Position numbers and translations under genes: made by a program
Notes under the pieces: generated by a model
Databases searched by the model: none
What the model was told of the DNA's origin: nothing
Seen by the model: only the letters and a program-made list of their open reading frames with translations
Shown here: positions 21,455-33,122 of the stretch, in pieces
How the letters are laid out: every line of letters starts with the position of its first letter
Numbering within the stretch: the first letter of the stretch is position 1
Assembly (NCBI GenBank): GCA_015680685.1
Contig: MNCI01016585.1
Location: forward strand, 158,354-197,044
Origin: Gnetum montanum
Lineage: Eukaryota; Streptophyta; Gnetopsida; Gnetales; Gnetaceae
Reading direction: 5' to 3'
Length of the DNA: 38,691 nucleotides

Positions 21455-22263
21455 GATGAGCAGCAAGCAATCCCTATGCCCAACTATATAAATCACCAGC
21501 ATTCACTAAGCGATCCAATCAAATTATATATACTTTATCTCTCTAAGTACACATTATCTAGGTAGTGAATCTCAAGAATGTGATCATTATCTTCCTAGTT
21601 CCACTTGTAAGGTTCAAGGATATGGTTAAGTGTAACTGAGGCACATGATTTGTATAGCTTTTATATTTCTATTAATTTCTCCTAAGCGTGAAAATAATGT
21701 AATTAAATGTTTAATTAATCTAGAAACTATCTAATTCCTTCACTAATCCTAACACAATATACTATAAACATCCTGAACACATTGCAATGCTATTGGATTA
21801 CTACCCATAAACGCTACTGGGATTACCAAGAATTAATGTATGCTTGAGGTAGTTGTACTTATGTGCATTAATTATCTATAATTAATTAATTAATTAAATT
21901 ATGAAATTTAATTGCATGAATAATAAATTTTTTTAGTAAATATTAGGCTAAGTCCAAGTGTTATAAGGTTTATTAAGAAAGCTCGTCTTTATTGTTGTTT
22001 ACACTAAAGTATCTAGGTACATCAGTGCTTGAATAAAGATTTGTACACTTCTCAACTCCTACTATAGGTACTTAGAAAATATTCTAACTCTTAAATGAAC
22101 AAACTACAAGAGCTCCTTTATTTTACTAAATAATTAATTCCTTAAATGTAGTAGGTATGCACATTTATATAGAAAAGACTGAACGCTTCGTCAAGATGTA
22201 TGCATCGATGAGTACACGTTGATCCATTTGCATTGACTAGATCCTACCAACAATGACTCATCA
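21455..22263 (-). repeat. E2 left LTR (3' LTR of the element)
   Basis: 809 bp matching 33123-33988. The TATA box for minus-strand transcription is at 22164-22172 (CTATATAAA on the minus strand). Upstream of it (higher coordinates) lie GCATCGATGAG, CGTTGATCC and GCATTGAC words. It is 57 bp shorter than the right LTR because it lacks about two ~28-bp units of this motif. A TTAATTAA-rich tract occurs near 21870-21900. Confidence 0.93.
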
Positions 22264-22551
22264 TACTGCCATGACTAAATAAGTTATTTAAGTTATTTAA
22301 GGAGTAATAAGTTATTTATACTTCCATGACTCATAACTTAACCTTGAGTGAACAAAAGGAGTAATAAGTTATTTAAGGAGTTTTGGGAAGGTATGGGATT
22401 ATTGACTAAGTAATTGACTAACATACTGATGCTAAGTACCCAAGTGTATAGATTTACAACTTTTATAAAAATTTGTGTTCAAGAAAACAAAAGTGAATAC
22501 CATGATACAATTGATAGCTGAACCCCTCTGGCAGCTAAGATAAGACAAAAG
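22264..22551 (-). other. E2 3' tail with decayed polypurine tract
   Basis: The minus strand beside the LTR reads AGTCATGGCAGTA, a decayed form of the E1 tract. The plus-strand words AAGTTATTTAAGGAGTAATA recur at about 22289 and 22352. No coding sequence. Confidence 0.5.
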
Positions 22552-25416
22552 TCAGACGATCCTAGGAGGTGGAGGCTCTTGAGATGCTAAAGCACCTTCC
22601 CCTATCTCTGGTGCACATGACTATTATGGTTGAGGTTGTGATGGTTATGGTCATATTAGTGTAGTTGCAATTGCTAGTGGAAGATGAAAAGCATTCAACA
22701 ATGCTTTCATCTTCTCCTCCTTACTTTAGGGATTGTACATAATTGACATAGCATCATTAATATGGGCCAGTATAGGAACATCCCACAGACATGACATTGT
22801 AAGGAATAGCTCCTTCACATTACCAAACTAGGTAGTGAATTATTTGCATTTGATGTCAAACACTCAAACAACATTCTACAACTCATGGTATTCTCTTATT
22901 CTTCTGGTTAGGTCCTTAGCCATGGATCATTAATTTGTGAATTGGGCTTTGAGGACTTCGAGTTTAGCATTGGTCATTTCTAACTTTTACTTTGTCTCCT
23001 TGTGATGCTTGAACTTGACCTTGTATAATAAGTATGAGCTAGTCACCTACTTCTTCAATTTTGACCTTGGCCTCCTAACAGTTAGCATTACCAAGTTTGC
23101 ATAACAAAGGTTAGCAACCTCCTTGTACTCATTCATCTCCTCAATTTATAGCTCCTTGATGCAAATCTTTGCCTTGTTATATGTATTTAGTTCATCAAAT
23201 ATGGCCTATCACACATCACCTCCTTGTTGGAGCTCCTAGAGGGTCTCATTAACTTTTGCTTTCACCAGTTTTATTTCTTTTTCATTGATTTCCTTTTGAA
23301 GGTCAACCTAGTCCCTATAATGGTTCTTGATCCTTTTGAACTTAAGGACCTCATTTTTCTAGGTAGTCATCTCAATTTCTAATTTTTGGTGAAGTGCACA
23401 GATTTCCTCCATCTAGAGATTGCAATTTTCTATTGCCAACATTGTCAAGTCAGTGGTTACCTTGGTAAGCTACTCCTACTATTGTCTCAATAATTCAACC
23501 ATCTAGTCCTCTTGAAGCTCAACATTATGTAGGAAATAGTTTTCCTTGGTCAAAATTGCATTTTCTTTACAAATCTTTGATAAGTCCTTTTCAATGTTAT
23601 TAACCATTGTTGTTTCTATGAACTCATCAAAGATCATACTCTCCTTGATGTTCTTGACCACTTTAATTTTCTCCTAAAGCTATAAGAAAGCTTCATCTCT
23701 AGTTACAACCTAGTTGAGAACTATGGCATTAACAAGGTAGGCTCTTAATTTCACAACTTTAGTAGCCAAAGGCTAATTTTTAGATGTGGGTGCTTCAAGT
23801 TCGGCATTGTTGATGGTGCACTTGTCCCTAGCCTCCAAAAATTTCTATTAGGTTCTACTAATGTTGTTTTGAAGGTCAAAGACCTTTGGAATTGGTTACC
23901 TAGCTCTAATAAGTCGATCTAGTAATTCCTCATGCTAAGTTGGTCTAAATCTTCTAGTTGCTACTCCTATATACCTTTGCACATCTTTGGGTGTACTAAT
24001 ATCTAGCATAGATGTTGTAGAGGTGTTGAGTGCTTTAACCACTTTTTCAACCACCACCTTAGCCACTATTTCCTACCCTTGGTGTTACATCACCAAGACA
24101 ATTACCCCCTCACCTTCCTCCGAGTGCACTAAGAAGATAGCTTCATTTCCAAAGATCTTTAGAAATTGTTGTTGTCCTGGAATAGATTTCATTACCACTT
24201 GGGCACTATAATTTGATCTTGTGGGTGCCTACATTCATTTAATAAAAACAATTGATGCCATATCCTCTAACTAGTTGATTATAATAGTGACCTCATTCAA
24301 ATGGCTCAATGTTGATCAATAGACAAAGGGGTCACCACTCGATCCTATCTATTGCTACTTTAGAAGTTGCTTATAGATTTTCTACATGTATTTAATGGTA
24401 GCACAAGCCTTTGACATTATTTCATAAGTGAGTGGTGGTTATGGTTACTCCTCTTCTTGATCTTTCAATGGAACTTTTCCTTTCATCATTTTTGTCTAAG
24501 AAGCAGCAAGAACATGTCAAACTGTATCATTTGAATAACAAGCTATCCCTTCCCTTCTGCATAATTTTTATATCAAGCATGGGAAGGAAAGTTTCTTTCT
24601 TCCATTCTCATTTTCCCTTAAGTAATTTTCTATCTCAAGATAGATTAGCTGAGGGAGATTGACTAGAAATGTTTTGCTTAGAGTGCTACATGCATAAGTA
24701 GAGAAAGTCATCACTTTGCTTGGCCCCACCTTTGGATTGAGGTGGTTGGCTGTGATCTTGAAATATTCCTTCTATACCTTGGTTAGCACTTCATACTCCT
24801 TGTGGTCAACCCTACAGCATCACTGCATCCACTTATTTTCCATTTCTAGGTCTACTTGAGTTGATATTTCCACTAGCATTTACCCAATTTCTAGCGAACC
24901 AAGGGCCTAAGAGATGGCCTCCATTGAGTAGGACACACTAATATCTTTGATTTTCACCATGGAATTAGGTTGCCTATTTCTCTAAAAGAGATATATTTCT
25001 CCCATGTATCATTCTCAACTAGAAGTAAGAATAGACCTCATCTAAGAATTCTACAGTTGCATTTTAACTTCTTCTGAAGGAAATTCCTAGAAGGTACTTA
25101 AGTTTAGCTCTTGGAGAATTAAACTCTGGATCTCCTTAGACTCAATTTACCTAAGCGAGGCATCTATTAAGATGACCTCAAGGTTCTTCCTTAGTCTTAA
25201 TGCCTCATCTTAGTGGAATTTCTCTTTTTCAACTTTGGGAATCTATCAAATAAATTCCACTTTGGGCTCCTTCCAAAGAGGTTCTATTGCATGTGTTTTA
25301 GCAACTAGCTCTTGGGGTTGTTCTAGTTGTTGGTCCCTTCTAGTTCTTTCCCACTTGTCCCTTGGTTGGGATAGTCTTGTCTGCACTCTACATTTATCCC
25401 TTGGTCTAGGTGCCAT
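22552..25416 (-). pseudogene. E2 3' ORF: plant transposon domain plus coiled coil, full frame with many stops
   Basis: From ATG (MAPRPRDKCRVQTRLSQPRD) to the final EPPPPRIV-stop the frame is exactly 955 codons with no net frameshift. I count about 60 internal stops by hand. An N-terminal charged region is followed by a domain with FLVNLPQLIYLEIENYL and then LSFPCLI-stop-KLCRREGI, in the style of the 'putative plant transposon protein' domain of Athila/Tat 3' ORFs. From about 24020 to 22900 it is a long heptad-like, Lys/Glu/Gln/Leu-rich coiled coil (for example KENAILTKENYFLHNVELQE). A compact C-terminal part reads KELFLTMSCLWDVPILAHIN and ends in a Pro run. E1 carries the same ORF. Its role is unknown to me; position suggests the env-like ORF. 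Confidence 0.75.
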
Positions 25417-27400
25417 TTGTAATTACAACATGACCAAGGATTAGTGTTTGATGTGTAACTTCGGAGCACTTGGGTACCTTGTCTCCTTAGATTAGTTACA
25501 CTTTGGCTAAGTTGTGATTATGGTAGATTGATTATTTAAATATTATTTTTTTAATTTTTAACTTAGAGGGCTACCAGAGTTTGTTGGAAAGGTTCACCTT
25601 TTATGAATTAGTGATTTGAATATTATTTTATTAGTTAATCCCTATGGGAGTTAGAAAAATTCCAAAAAAAATATTCGTTAGAAACCTAAGGTTTGTGGCT
25701 TGTGCAACATAGAGCTCACCTTTGGTAGATATAGGATTAAAGAATGAGATTAATCAGATAAGTAGTTTAGGAGTTATGGGCTCTATAAGGATCTAGGCTC
25801 TTGAAACGACAAACAAATCCTTGTGTGTTTTGAGAGAAAATGTGCAAAATATGTTAAGTGCCATGGTATAAATAGATAATGTTTTGTTCTACAGTGATGG
25901 GATCACATCAATGCAAGTGGCTGCATCAACAAGGTTGTGTTGATGGAACTGTAGATGAAAATTTCACAATTTAAAAATATAAGGAAAAAAAAAGAGTTTT
26001 TGAATAAAATTGGATTCCAAAGGAAGCTAAAAAATCCTAGAACATGATGGAATATGTGAAGAGGACTAGGATATTCATAAAAATGAGATTGAGAATTTTA
26101 ACTAAGGGGTGAAAAGCTAGATGTAATCGACATAGAGTGTCAAGGGTTTGAATGTGAAACTACCTAAGAGATGAGGAACATAACTAGCCCAACTAAGAAG
26201 TATGCAAGTGGGTCCTTTCAATAGTAGGCTCATGTCCTTAATGCTATTTCATGCCCTTAAGCCAAGGAGTCTGTGGGCCCCATGGTTGGTTGATTAATGG
26301 TTATGTTTAGTTAAGGATCAAATTACCAAAGAAACTATTAAAGAACTTTGACTGTATCAGACATTGAAACAAACATGAGAAAAGGCAGTAAGGTGAGTTA
26401 TGAAAAGCATAGGCAAATGAAGTAGAGTGTGGAACGGAGTCCCATATCATGGTCACATGAAGTCCTTTATGGATTTCATGGTTAATATGGACTAATAACA
26501 TCAATCCTTAGTCTGAATTAAAACCATCCATTATTAGTAGCTTTGCATGGACACTCTTAGACAGGTCCATCCATCAAGACACAACAATGCCCCCACAAAT
26601 TAATCAGCATTCCAAATAAGAGAAGAATAGAGAAGTAGGAAGTGAGATGAATCTTAGTTAGAGGGGGTCTTTAGGCATGGGTAACATGTCTTTCTAGCCC
26701 CATAACTAGTGCTTGTAGCTTGTTATTGAGTCTAAGGGGTGTGCTTTGAATTCCTATTCATTTTTTCTTAATTTTTGGATGAAAACCACACTATTCAAAG
26801 ACTTAGCTTCCTATTATTTGTCAACATAGGAATGGCAAAGGACCTATGAAGATACTGATGCACCCAAGAGGTTAGGAAAGTACAAAAAGTTTAAATCCCC
26901 TTAAAGTCACACCCTTGTTCATCCATTTAATCCTTCCCAAGTTTGAAAACTACCAAGGTCAAAAGTTCATTATAAATTTCATTTATGAAGGGACTTCATA
27001 TTTCCTAACCAAAGGAACACCATAGAGTTACATGGATTGGTGGATGATGTGGACTCACTACCTATTATCATGAAAAGCAACCATGTCTTAATTATCAACA
27101 GCAAAATTTAAAGATAGAATCCATACATTCACAATCAAATATCATGATAGTACAAACCAACATCAATTAGCAGCTATAGTTGCACCATGTCCTAGAGGCA
27201 ATAGATAAAGAAAAGAAAAACATAAGAAAAGTATAAAAGAAATCTAAACCAAATATATTAAAATATAGAAAAAATTGTAAAATATTTTTTTTAAGAAAGA
27301 GGAAATGTACTAAAAATGATATAAAATAAAAAATGTGAAAAGAAAAAAAATGAAAAATTGAGGAGCCACTTCGATTATTTAACATGGATGGCTATATCCC
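25417..27400 (-). other. E2 spacer between integrase and 3' ORF
   Basis: No supported coding sequence. It matches the E1 spacer in patches, including the A-rich tract (27210-27360). It contains the LTR-like promoter at 25867-25970. The minus-strand open frame 27167-27385 is the T-rich sense reading of the A-rich tract and is not a credible protein. Confidence 0.55.
25867..25970 (-). promoter_or_regulatory. Internal LTR-like promoter upstream of the E2 3' ORF
   Basis: A TATA-like box for minus-strand transcription (CTATTTATA on the minus strand) at 25867-25875 lies 451 bp upstream of the 3' ORF ATG. On its upstream side are ACATCAATG and GCATCAACAAGGTTGTGTTG. The E2 right LTR has ACATCGATG and GCATCAACATGATCATGTCG in the same order upstream of its promoter. 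18 of 23 bases match over the second block, and four of the five differences are transitions. Promoter role is inferred. Confidence 0.5.
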
Positions 27401-27449
27401 TCACAATTGAGTTGGAAGGAGGAGATTCAAAAAATTAAGCATGATTGTT

Positions 27450-28140
27450 CATTTTTTGAGGTGTTATGGTCATTGGCTATCTTGAGTTCTCAGAAATACT
27501 TCAATTGTTGTGTGTTAACTAGCATCTCCTTATTTGAGCTTTTAGGTTTGTAAATCAACATGCCCTTAGAGGGAAAGGTTTTGTAGATAATATAAGGTTA
27601 TTTCCACAACATTTGGAACGTACTTCATTGTGGTATGTGTGTAGAATTTTAGTATAGGACCTTACCTCCTCGTCAAAATTTTACTTTTTAGATTCTAAGG
27701 TAATGTCATTGTTTATTATAAGCCTTGTGCACTTCATTGGATGACAAGGCCACTAGTCGGTTCTCATCTAGCATGTTGAGATTCATTAACCTTTATTTTT
27801 GTGCTAAGGTCAGGTCAAGGTCAAGGTCACAAGTTGTTGATAGTGTACAAAGCTTTGCTTAGAGCTCATAGGCAAAGTAGCCAATAGGAAGTTTCAAGTG
27901 AAGCGATAGGCCCAAAGGGCATCATTGCGATTGGTGCTCTAATCCCTCCTATATTTACGAATGGTTCTTGTACAATTTTTGTTATCTCCCTATTAGTAAC
28001 CTTTGTTTGACCATTAGCTTGGGGTGGTATGGGGTTTTCAAGTTATTTTCAACCCCTAAGTGTTGCATGAGCCTCCTAGAATTAGTTCTTGTGAAGTGAG
28101 TTTCATTAACAAAAATGAGTGCATGTGGCACCTCAAACCT
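27450..28140 (-). pseudogene. E2 integrase, C-terminal part only
   Basis: Readings in two or three frames give VPHALIFVNETHFTRT and NLKTPYHP (the SDGGTHF / TPYHPQ core), then NGQTKVTNREITKIVQEP and DALWAYRF, and near 27490 NTQQLKYF as the C-terminal end. The core Asp of SDG is Asn here. The HHCC zinc finger and the first catalytic Asp are missing, because only about 150 bp separate the core from the RNase H linker. Frameshifts and stops add to the damage. Confidence 0.75.
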
Positions 28141-28229
28141 ATTTACACCATTCTATTGTACAAATTGAACATCCATAAAAGATGTGCAAAGAGGATTTCA
28201 ATAAAAAATTGATCTAAATGTAGGCTTTT

Positions 28230-28610
28230 CTCCTCTTTATAGTCCCATCTAAACAGAGACAAATGCTCAACAATCACATTCTCAGTTTCCTTTATATCCA
28301 ACATGGTTAGATTGAACTCTTACAAGATCATGAGCCACCATATGACATGGGGGTTCACCATTGGTTTACTCATTAGGAACCTAATTATACTATGATCCAT
28401 ATATACAAAAACCTTGTGTCCAAGCACATAGTACTTGATTTTCTCTAAAGCATACACCAATGCAATTAGTTCTTTCTCAATTGTGGTGTAATTCAGCTAT
28501 GCACCCACAATGCTTTTTCTTGTACAATAGATGTAATAAGGATGTTTCTAATAATTCAATTGTATCATCATGGTTTCTAAGGTAGAATTTGATGCATTCA
28601 TCATAATGTG
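28230..28610 (-). pseudogene. E2 RNase H domain and linker
   Basis: The frame reads PFHIMMNASN, then LNYTTIEKELIALVYALEKI, then KVFVYMDHSIIRFLMSKP, then LTMLDIKETENVIVEHLS. This is the usual Ty3 order D-AS, NY-T-EKE-LAVV, V-TDH and G-EN-VADHLSR. The first catalytic Asp is replaced by Asn (NAS). The Glu of EKE and the Asp of MDH remain. Stops interrupt it. Confidence 0.8.
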
Positions 28611-28679
28611 AAAGGGCCTAGACTAATTAGGTGTTCATAGAATCAAAGTTTCCATAGGCTTTTTCTTAAGTTGCTAGAA

Positions 28680-29860
28680 TCATAATGTTTTGGTCTAGAT
28701 AAATAGAGCATCCTTATTTGTAAACTTCACTGACGATTTAGCAATCTTAGAGAAATTCTCTATGAAATGTTATTAATAGCTAGTGTGGCAAAGGAATTAC
28801 CTCATGTCTTTGACAATTTTAGTTTATCAAGTTATTTCTTGAATGACCCTTATTTTTTCAGGGTCCATCTCAATCCCTTTTTGTGAAATTCTATGCCCTA
28901 AAACAATGCCTTCCTAGATCATAAAGTGATTTTTTTGCTAATTGAACCTAAGTTTTATCTCCATGCACCTTTTTAGTACTTGCTCAAGATGGTCTAGGGC
29001 TTGCTTAAATGTAGCCCCATAGGTGGAGAATTCATCCATGAATACTTCCATCCCACTACCAATTTACTATTGGAAAATGCTCAAGACAAGGTGTTGGAAT
29101 GTTGCAAGGGCATTGCACAAGCCAAAAAACATCTTTCTAGATGCAAATGTCCCTTAGAGACTTGTGAATGTGATTTTGGCCTGATCTTCTAGTGTTATCT
29201 AGATTTGGTTATAGCCACTATAACCATTCAAAAAGCTGTAATAGCAATTCCCAAAAATTATGTCCAACATCTAGTTTACAAATGGCAAAGAAAAATGATC
29301 CTTGTAGGTTTCCATATAAAATATCTTGAAATCAATGCAGACCCTCCATTTTCCACCTTTCATTGGCACGATCACTAGTGGGCTAACCCACTCATTATTC
29401 ACAATGGAATAGATGAACCCCACCTTGAGGAGTTGTTCAATCTTCTCTTTGACAATTTTCTTGAGTTTGGGGTTCAACTACCATTGTAGTCTTCTCTTTG
29501 GTTTAATGGAGGAATCTATGTAGATGCAATGTTGATATATCCTTGGATCAATTCCAATTAGCTCATGATATGACTAGGAAAAGGCTATTGGCCATTTATT
29601 GATAACCTCCAATAGTTTCTTTTTTTACATGAGAGAATGGTAGGCATTGATGATAACCAAATTTCCATTGTTTAAAAAAGCATATTTCATTCTAGCTGAT
29701 AGAGTTCTTAACGGGCTCTATTTGAATATCTTAGGGATTTCCAATTCTCCCCAATTGATTTCATCAGGTTCATCAGAGAGTTGATAATGGACTTACTCCA
29801 ATTTGTCCATGCCTTCAACATAAGCACTTGTTAGGCTCTTAGTCTACTTGTTGTTAGCCA
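28680..29860 (-). pseudogene. E2 reverse transcriptase with upstream linker
   Basis: The open segment 29271-29477 reads LNPKLKKIVKEK-type text: IEQLLKVGFIYSIVNNEWV, then SPLVIVPMKGGKWRVCIDF and KDHFSLPFVN. It continues past a stop with GYSGYNQI, GLCNALATFQ and the catalytic box MEVFMDEFSTYG at 29031-29042, followed by GIVLGHRISQKGIEMDPEK. The second Asp of the usual FMDD is Glu. Several stops are present. The linker toward protease carries the usual pre-RT text (KKAIGWTI type) only in traces. Confidence 0.85.
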
Positions 29861-30029
29861 CCAGGTGTCCTCATATTTTGTGCCTACTACATATAAGCAC
29901 CTTTGTATTTTTGTGACATCTACATACTACCTACATGCTATGAGTGTGATACTTTTAATGTTCTATAATTTCTACGTTACTATATGTAATGCATGGAACA
30001 CACTTCCTCTCTATCTTGCCAAAGCTATT

Positions 30030-30540
30030 TTCCTTGGAAATATCCGAGGATAGGTCTCTTATTCCCATCTGTGAATTAATTGTACTTAGCTAAGCCCTTC
30101 CCATGATGATTGGGAAGTTCTCCTTGCAATTATCTACATGAATCACTAGAAAGCTAGTAGGATATGATCAACCACATATGGTGGTCACAATATCCTCCAC
30201 CAATCCCAAGGGGACAGTGATAGATTTATTTGCTAACTCAAAATGAATGTTTTTCTTCTTAAAATGAGGTATATTCCAAGCCTTATACATTTCATGTGAG
30301 ATGAAATTGACACTAGAACCTAAGTCTAGAAGAGCCTTGTAAGGCTCATTTCCAATGATTTGCAAGTAAATGAGGGGACTCCCAACATCAGACCTCTTCA
30401 TGAGAAGGTGGATAGCCTTTATCCAATCAGTAACTATGTGAGCTAACATTACAATATGAACTTTGGGAGGTGTTTGGTTTGAAGGGATATTGAGGGATGT
30501 TGTAGAGAAGAAAGGAGAAGTAGGATCAACAACCACAAGC
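30030..30540 (-). pseudogene. E2 protease, active-site triad still readable
   Basis: The open frame 30168-30536 contains NEPYKALLDLGSSVNFISHE, with Asp-Leu-Gly-Ser-Ser at about 30312-30326, then FELANKSITVPLGLVEDIV. After one stop it goes on to NFPIIMGRA. This is the retropepsin of Athila/Tat-type elements, which cleaves the Gag-Pol polyprotein. The catalytic Asp is kept, unlike in E1. It is one of the longest undamaged coding stretches in the window. Confidence 0.85.
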
Positions 30541-30999
30541 GTCTCTGAGGGCTTAGTATGACTATTGGTTCAGAAAGAGGGTTATTTTTGAGGCTTAGTG
30601 TCTAAACCACTAAGCTGAAGAGCCAACTATAAGTTAACAATCCTTATAGCATTTCTCTCCTAAAGCTAGGTTGGGATTTCATCCTACATGAATGGAGAAA
30701 GTGGTAATTAAGTTAAGGGTGCAGGTACAGGTGTAGAAGGATGAGAAGGATAATATAAAAATAGGATCTCCCCCTCAAAGATTGTCCTTTTTAATACCTA
30801 GGAGGGGGTATTGGTATTCAAAAGAGACATAACTAGAAGAGTCACATAGAGAAATGGGTTGCTATACATAGTACCTATATAGATCTAGCTGACAGTAATG
30901 GTATTATTGCCTTGGTGGTGGTATCCCCTACAATTGTGGGTGTTGCCACTATTGTTACTACTTATGAGCTTAAGGAGTTCCACTCATATATTAGGCTTA

Positions 31000-32973
31000 T
31001 TAGCGAAACTACTTGTAGTCACCTTGAGGAAAAGGCAACCTCCTAGGTGCTTACCTTTTTGTCAATCTAGGATTCAAAGCATACACACTAGATTCATGTA
31101 AGTGTGACACAATTGGGCAACATCCCTTAGGATGCTTGTATTAGTAGATGTCACATCCACCATCATCATCTATCTCATAATTTGTAACCTCTTAAATGGT
31201 AGCATCTTTATTCTTATCCCACTAATGGGGATGTTTAGCTTCCTTCTTTTTCTATCAATCATGACCACTACCTTATTCATTGGACTCCTCTATAATTTGT
31301 AAAGTGAATTGAAATTTTTCATCTAAGGAGTTCCACATTTTATCTACCTTGGTAATTATTTTAGAAATATATGTTTGGCAAGGTTTTCCATTGCACCACT
31401 TCATCAAGTGGTGTCTCATTCTTAAATGGAAGGATCCCAGTTGTACTCCTTTGCACTTTTCCTTTTCCTTAGCCCTCTTTCTTCTTTGGCCACTTGCTTG
31501 ATTAGCCTTTAGATCTAATGGACCCTTAGCTTTAAAAGCCTCCCTTGGTCATAAACCCCAAGATTTCTCCTAGCTTCTATCCAGAGCCCATCTATGATTT
31601 GTCATAGCTACTTCCTTTGAGAATAGCCATGGACTGGGCATCGGTGCAATAGAGAGTAGTACCTACCCATGGCTACACCCAAGGATTCATGTGTTCCTTG
31701 GTTTCAACCTTGGATATGCCTTCTTAAGTTTGATACTCAAGAATACATTTCATACTTATCATTGAAGAGCTCAATCATCATACTCCATAGTCTTATTGAT
31801 TTCAATTCTAAGGATTGGTATTAACTTTCAACCTCCTTGATGAGTGTCTTGAAAAATAGCTTTATTTTATGCCATTCATTTTCCACATTCTAGAAGGCAC
31901 ATGCATCATGAAAGGCTTTGAATTGGTTCTATGGATCAAAATTGTATCCCCCTTCAAACTTAGGGATATTTTTCATGTCCACCATTTAATTTAGCTGTCC
32001 TTCACATGCCTTGTTAGAATCCTTACAATTACAATGTTGAGCATGTTTCTAGTTGCAACCAAAGGCTCATCATAGTCATGGCCCCTATGATGACCATGAT
32101 GCCTATGATGCCCTATGTTGTCCCTTCTTTCTTTGTGGTGCACCTCCCTTGATTGTCCACACCCTTGGTCGCTACTATTTTGGCAAGATCTGCAATCATC
32201 TCTATCCCACCAATCACCTCCATCATGGTCTCTTCCTTTGTTACTTTGGTTGGAGTTGTAGGAGGAAGATGATGAGTACGATGAAGAAGAATAGGAAGGA
32301 GGACTAGCACTAGAATGGTGCTTGCTACTTCCCCTTCTTTAATCCAAGCCATGATTATCATTTCTATCATTATCATGGTGCTTGTCATGGTTCCTGCCTT
32401 AACTCTCTTCCCTTAAGGCCCTATGATCATGGGATCCATTCTTCCTAGAATGAGGATTATCTATAGTAGAATGTAGATTTTGATTGAGGGCCTCTTCCTC
32501 AAAGAGAGGAGGAGAGTTAGTGTAATAGAAATTTCTTGAAAAAGGATCTTTCCCTTCCTTTTCACCTCACAAGAACAAGGGTTTTGTGAACCATTTGCCC
32601 TTTGATGCTTCATAGTATGCTTCCATCTACTGATTTTTCTTTTGCTGAGCCTTCATGGATAATAATCCTTGTAGGAATTATCTTGCACCTCGTACTCAAC
32701 ATTAAGTCGTACAATGTCCATTTTCATGAGATTGTGGAGCAGCATCGTAGAAACTAAGCGATCAAGTGGCAACATGATGTTATCCTCCATGTTCCTCCAC
32801 CACAATTATTTATCCTAATTCCATATTAAGGTAAAATCTAGAATTTACTCATTTGGATGTGTATAAAGCATTGTGCATTGTTATGGAATAGGTGGTTTTG
32901 GGCCTTCTTGCCTTTGCTAATTAGAATCACCCATGAATCATGATGAAGAATCTTCCCTATGAGAAGAAGTCAT
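31000..32973 (-). pseudogene. gag: E2 gag remnant
   Basis: Start ATG reads MTSSHREDSSS about 130 bp inside the PBS. A Ser/His/Asp/Arg-rich region follows (SYSSSSYSSSSYNSNQSNK, then HHRHHGHHRGHDYDEP near 32070-32120). The capsid-like part includes FKAFHDACAF and KLFFKTLIKEVES near 31860-31920. The zinc knuckle near 31120-31160 reads CDIY-stop-YKHPKGCC, so the second Cys is lost. About twenty stops are present. The plus-strand open frame 32053-32307 and the minus one at 32113-32388 are shadows of this region in other frames. Confidence 0.75.
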
Positions 32974-33103
32974 ATTAGTTCTTATAAAAATAGTGTGCTT
33001 TTATTGTTGTTATTTTACTTGATGATTTTGACTTTAAGGTTTGTTAAAACATTGTTGTGTAATTTAACCAACTTCTTAGGTAGTGCACGTACCTAACTAA
33101 AAC

Positions 33104-33121
33104 TCCATGTCAATGATGCTA
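33104..33121 (-). other. E2 primer binding site, tRNA-Asp type, strongly decayed
   Basis: The minus strand reads TAGCATCATTGACATGGA one base after the LTR. 11 of 18 bases match the tRNA-Asp complement. On its own it would be weak, but the position and the clearer E1 site support it. Confidence 0.6.
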
Positions 33122-33122
33122 G

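Noticed and set aside
22552-25416. Alternative genetic code with TAG read as Gln
   Set aside because: TAA and TGA stops also occur, the element is a plant retrotransposon, and PBS decay shows the same C-to-T process.
27167-27385. Phe-rich 72-codon minus-strand frame as a membrane protein
   Set aside because: It is the sense reading of an A-rich (plus-strand) tract shared by the non-coding spacers of E1 and E2.
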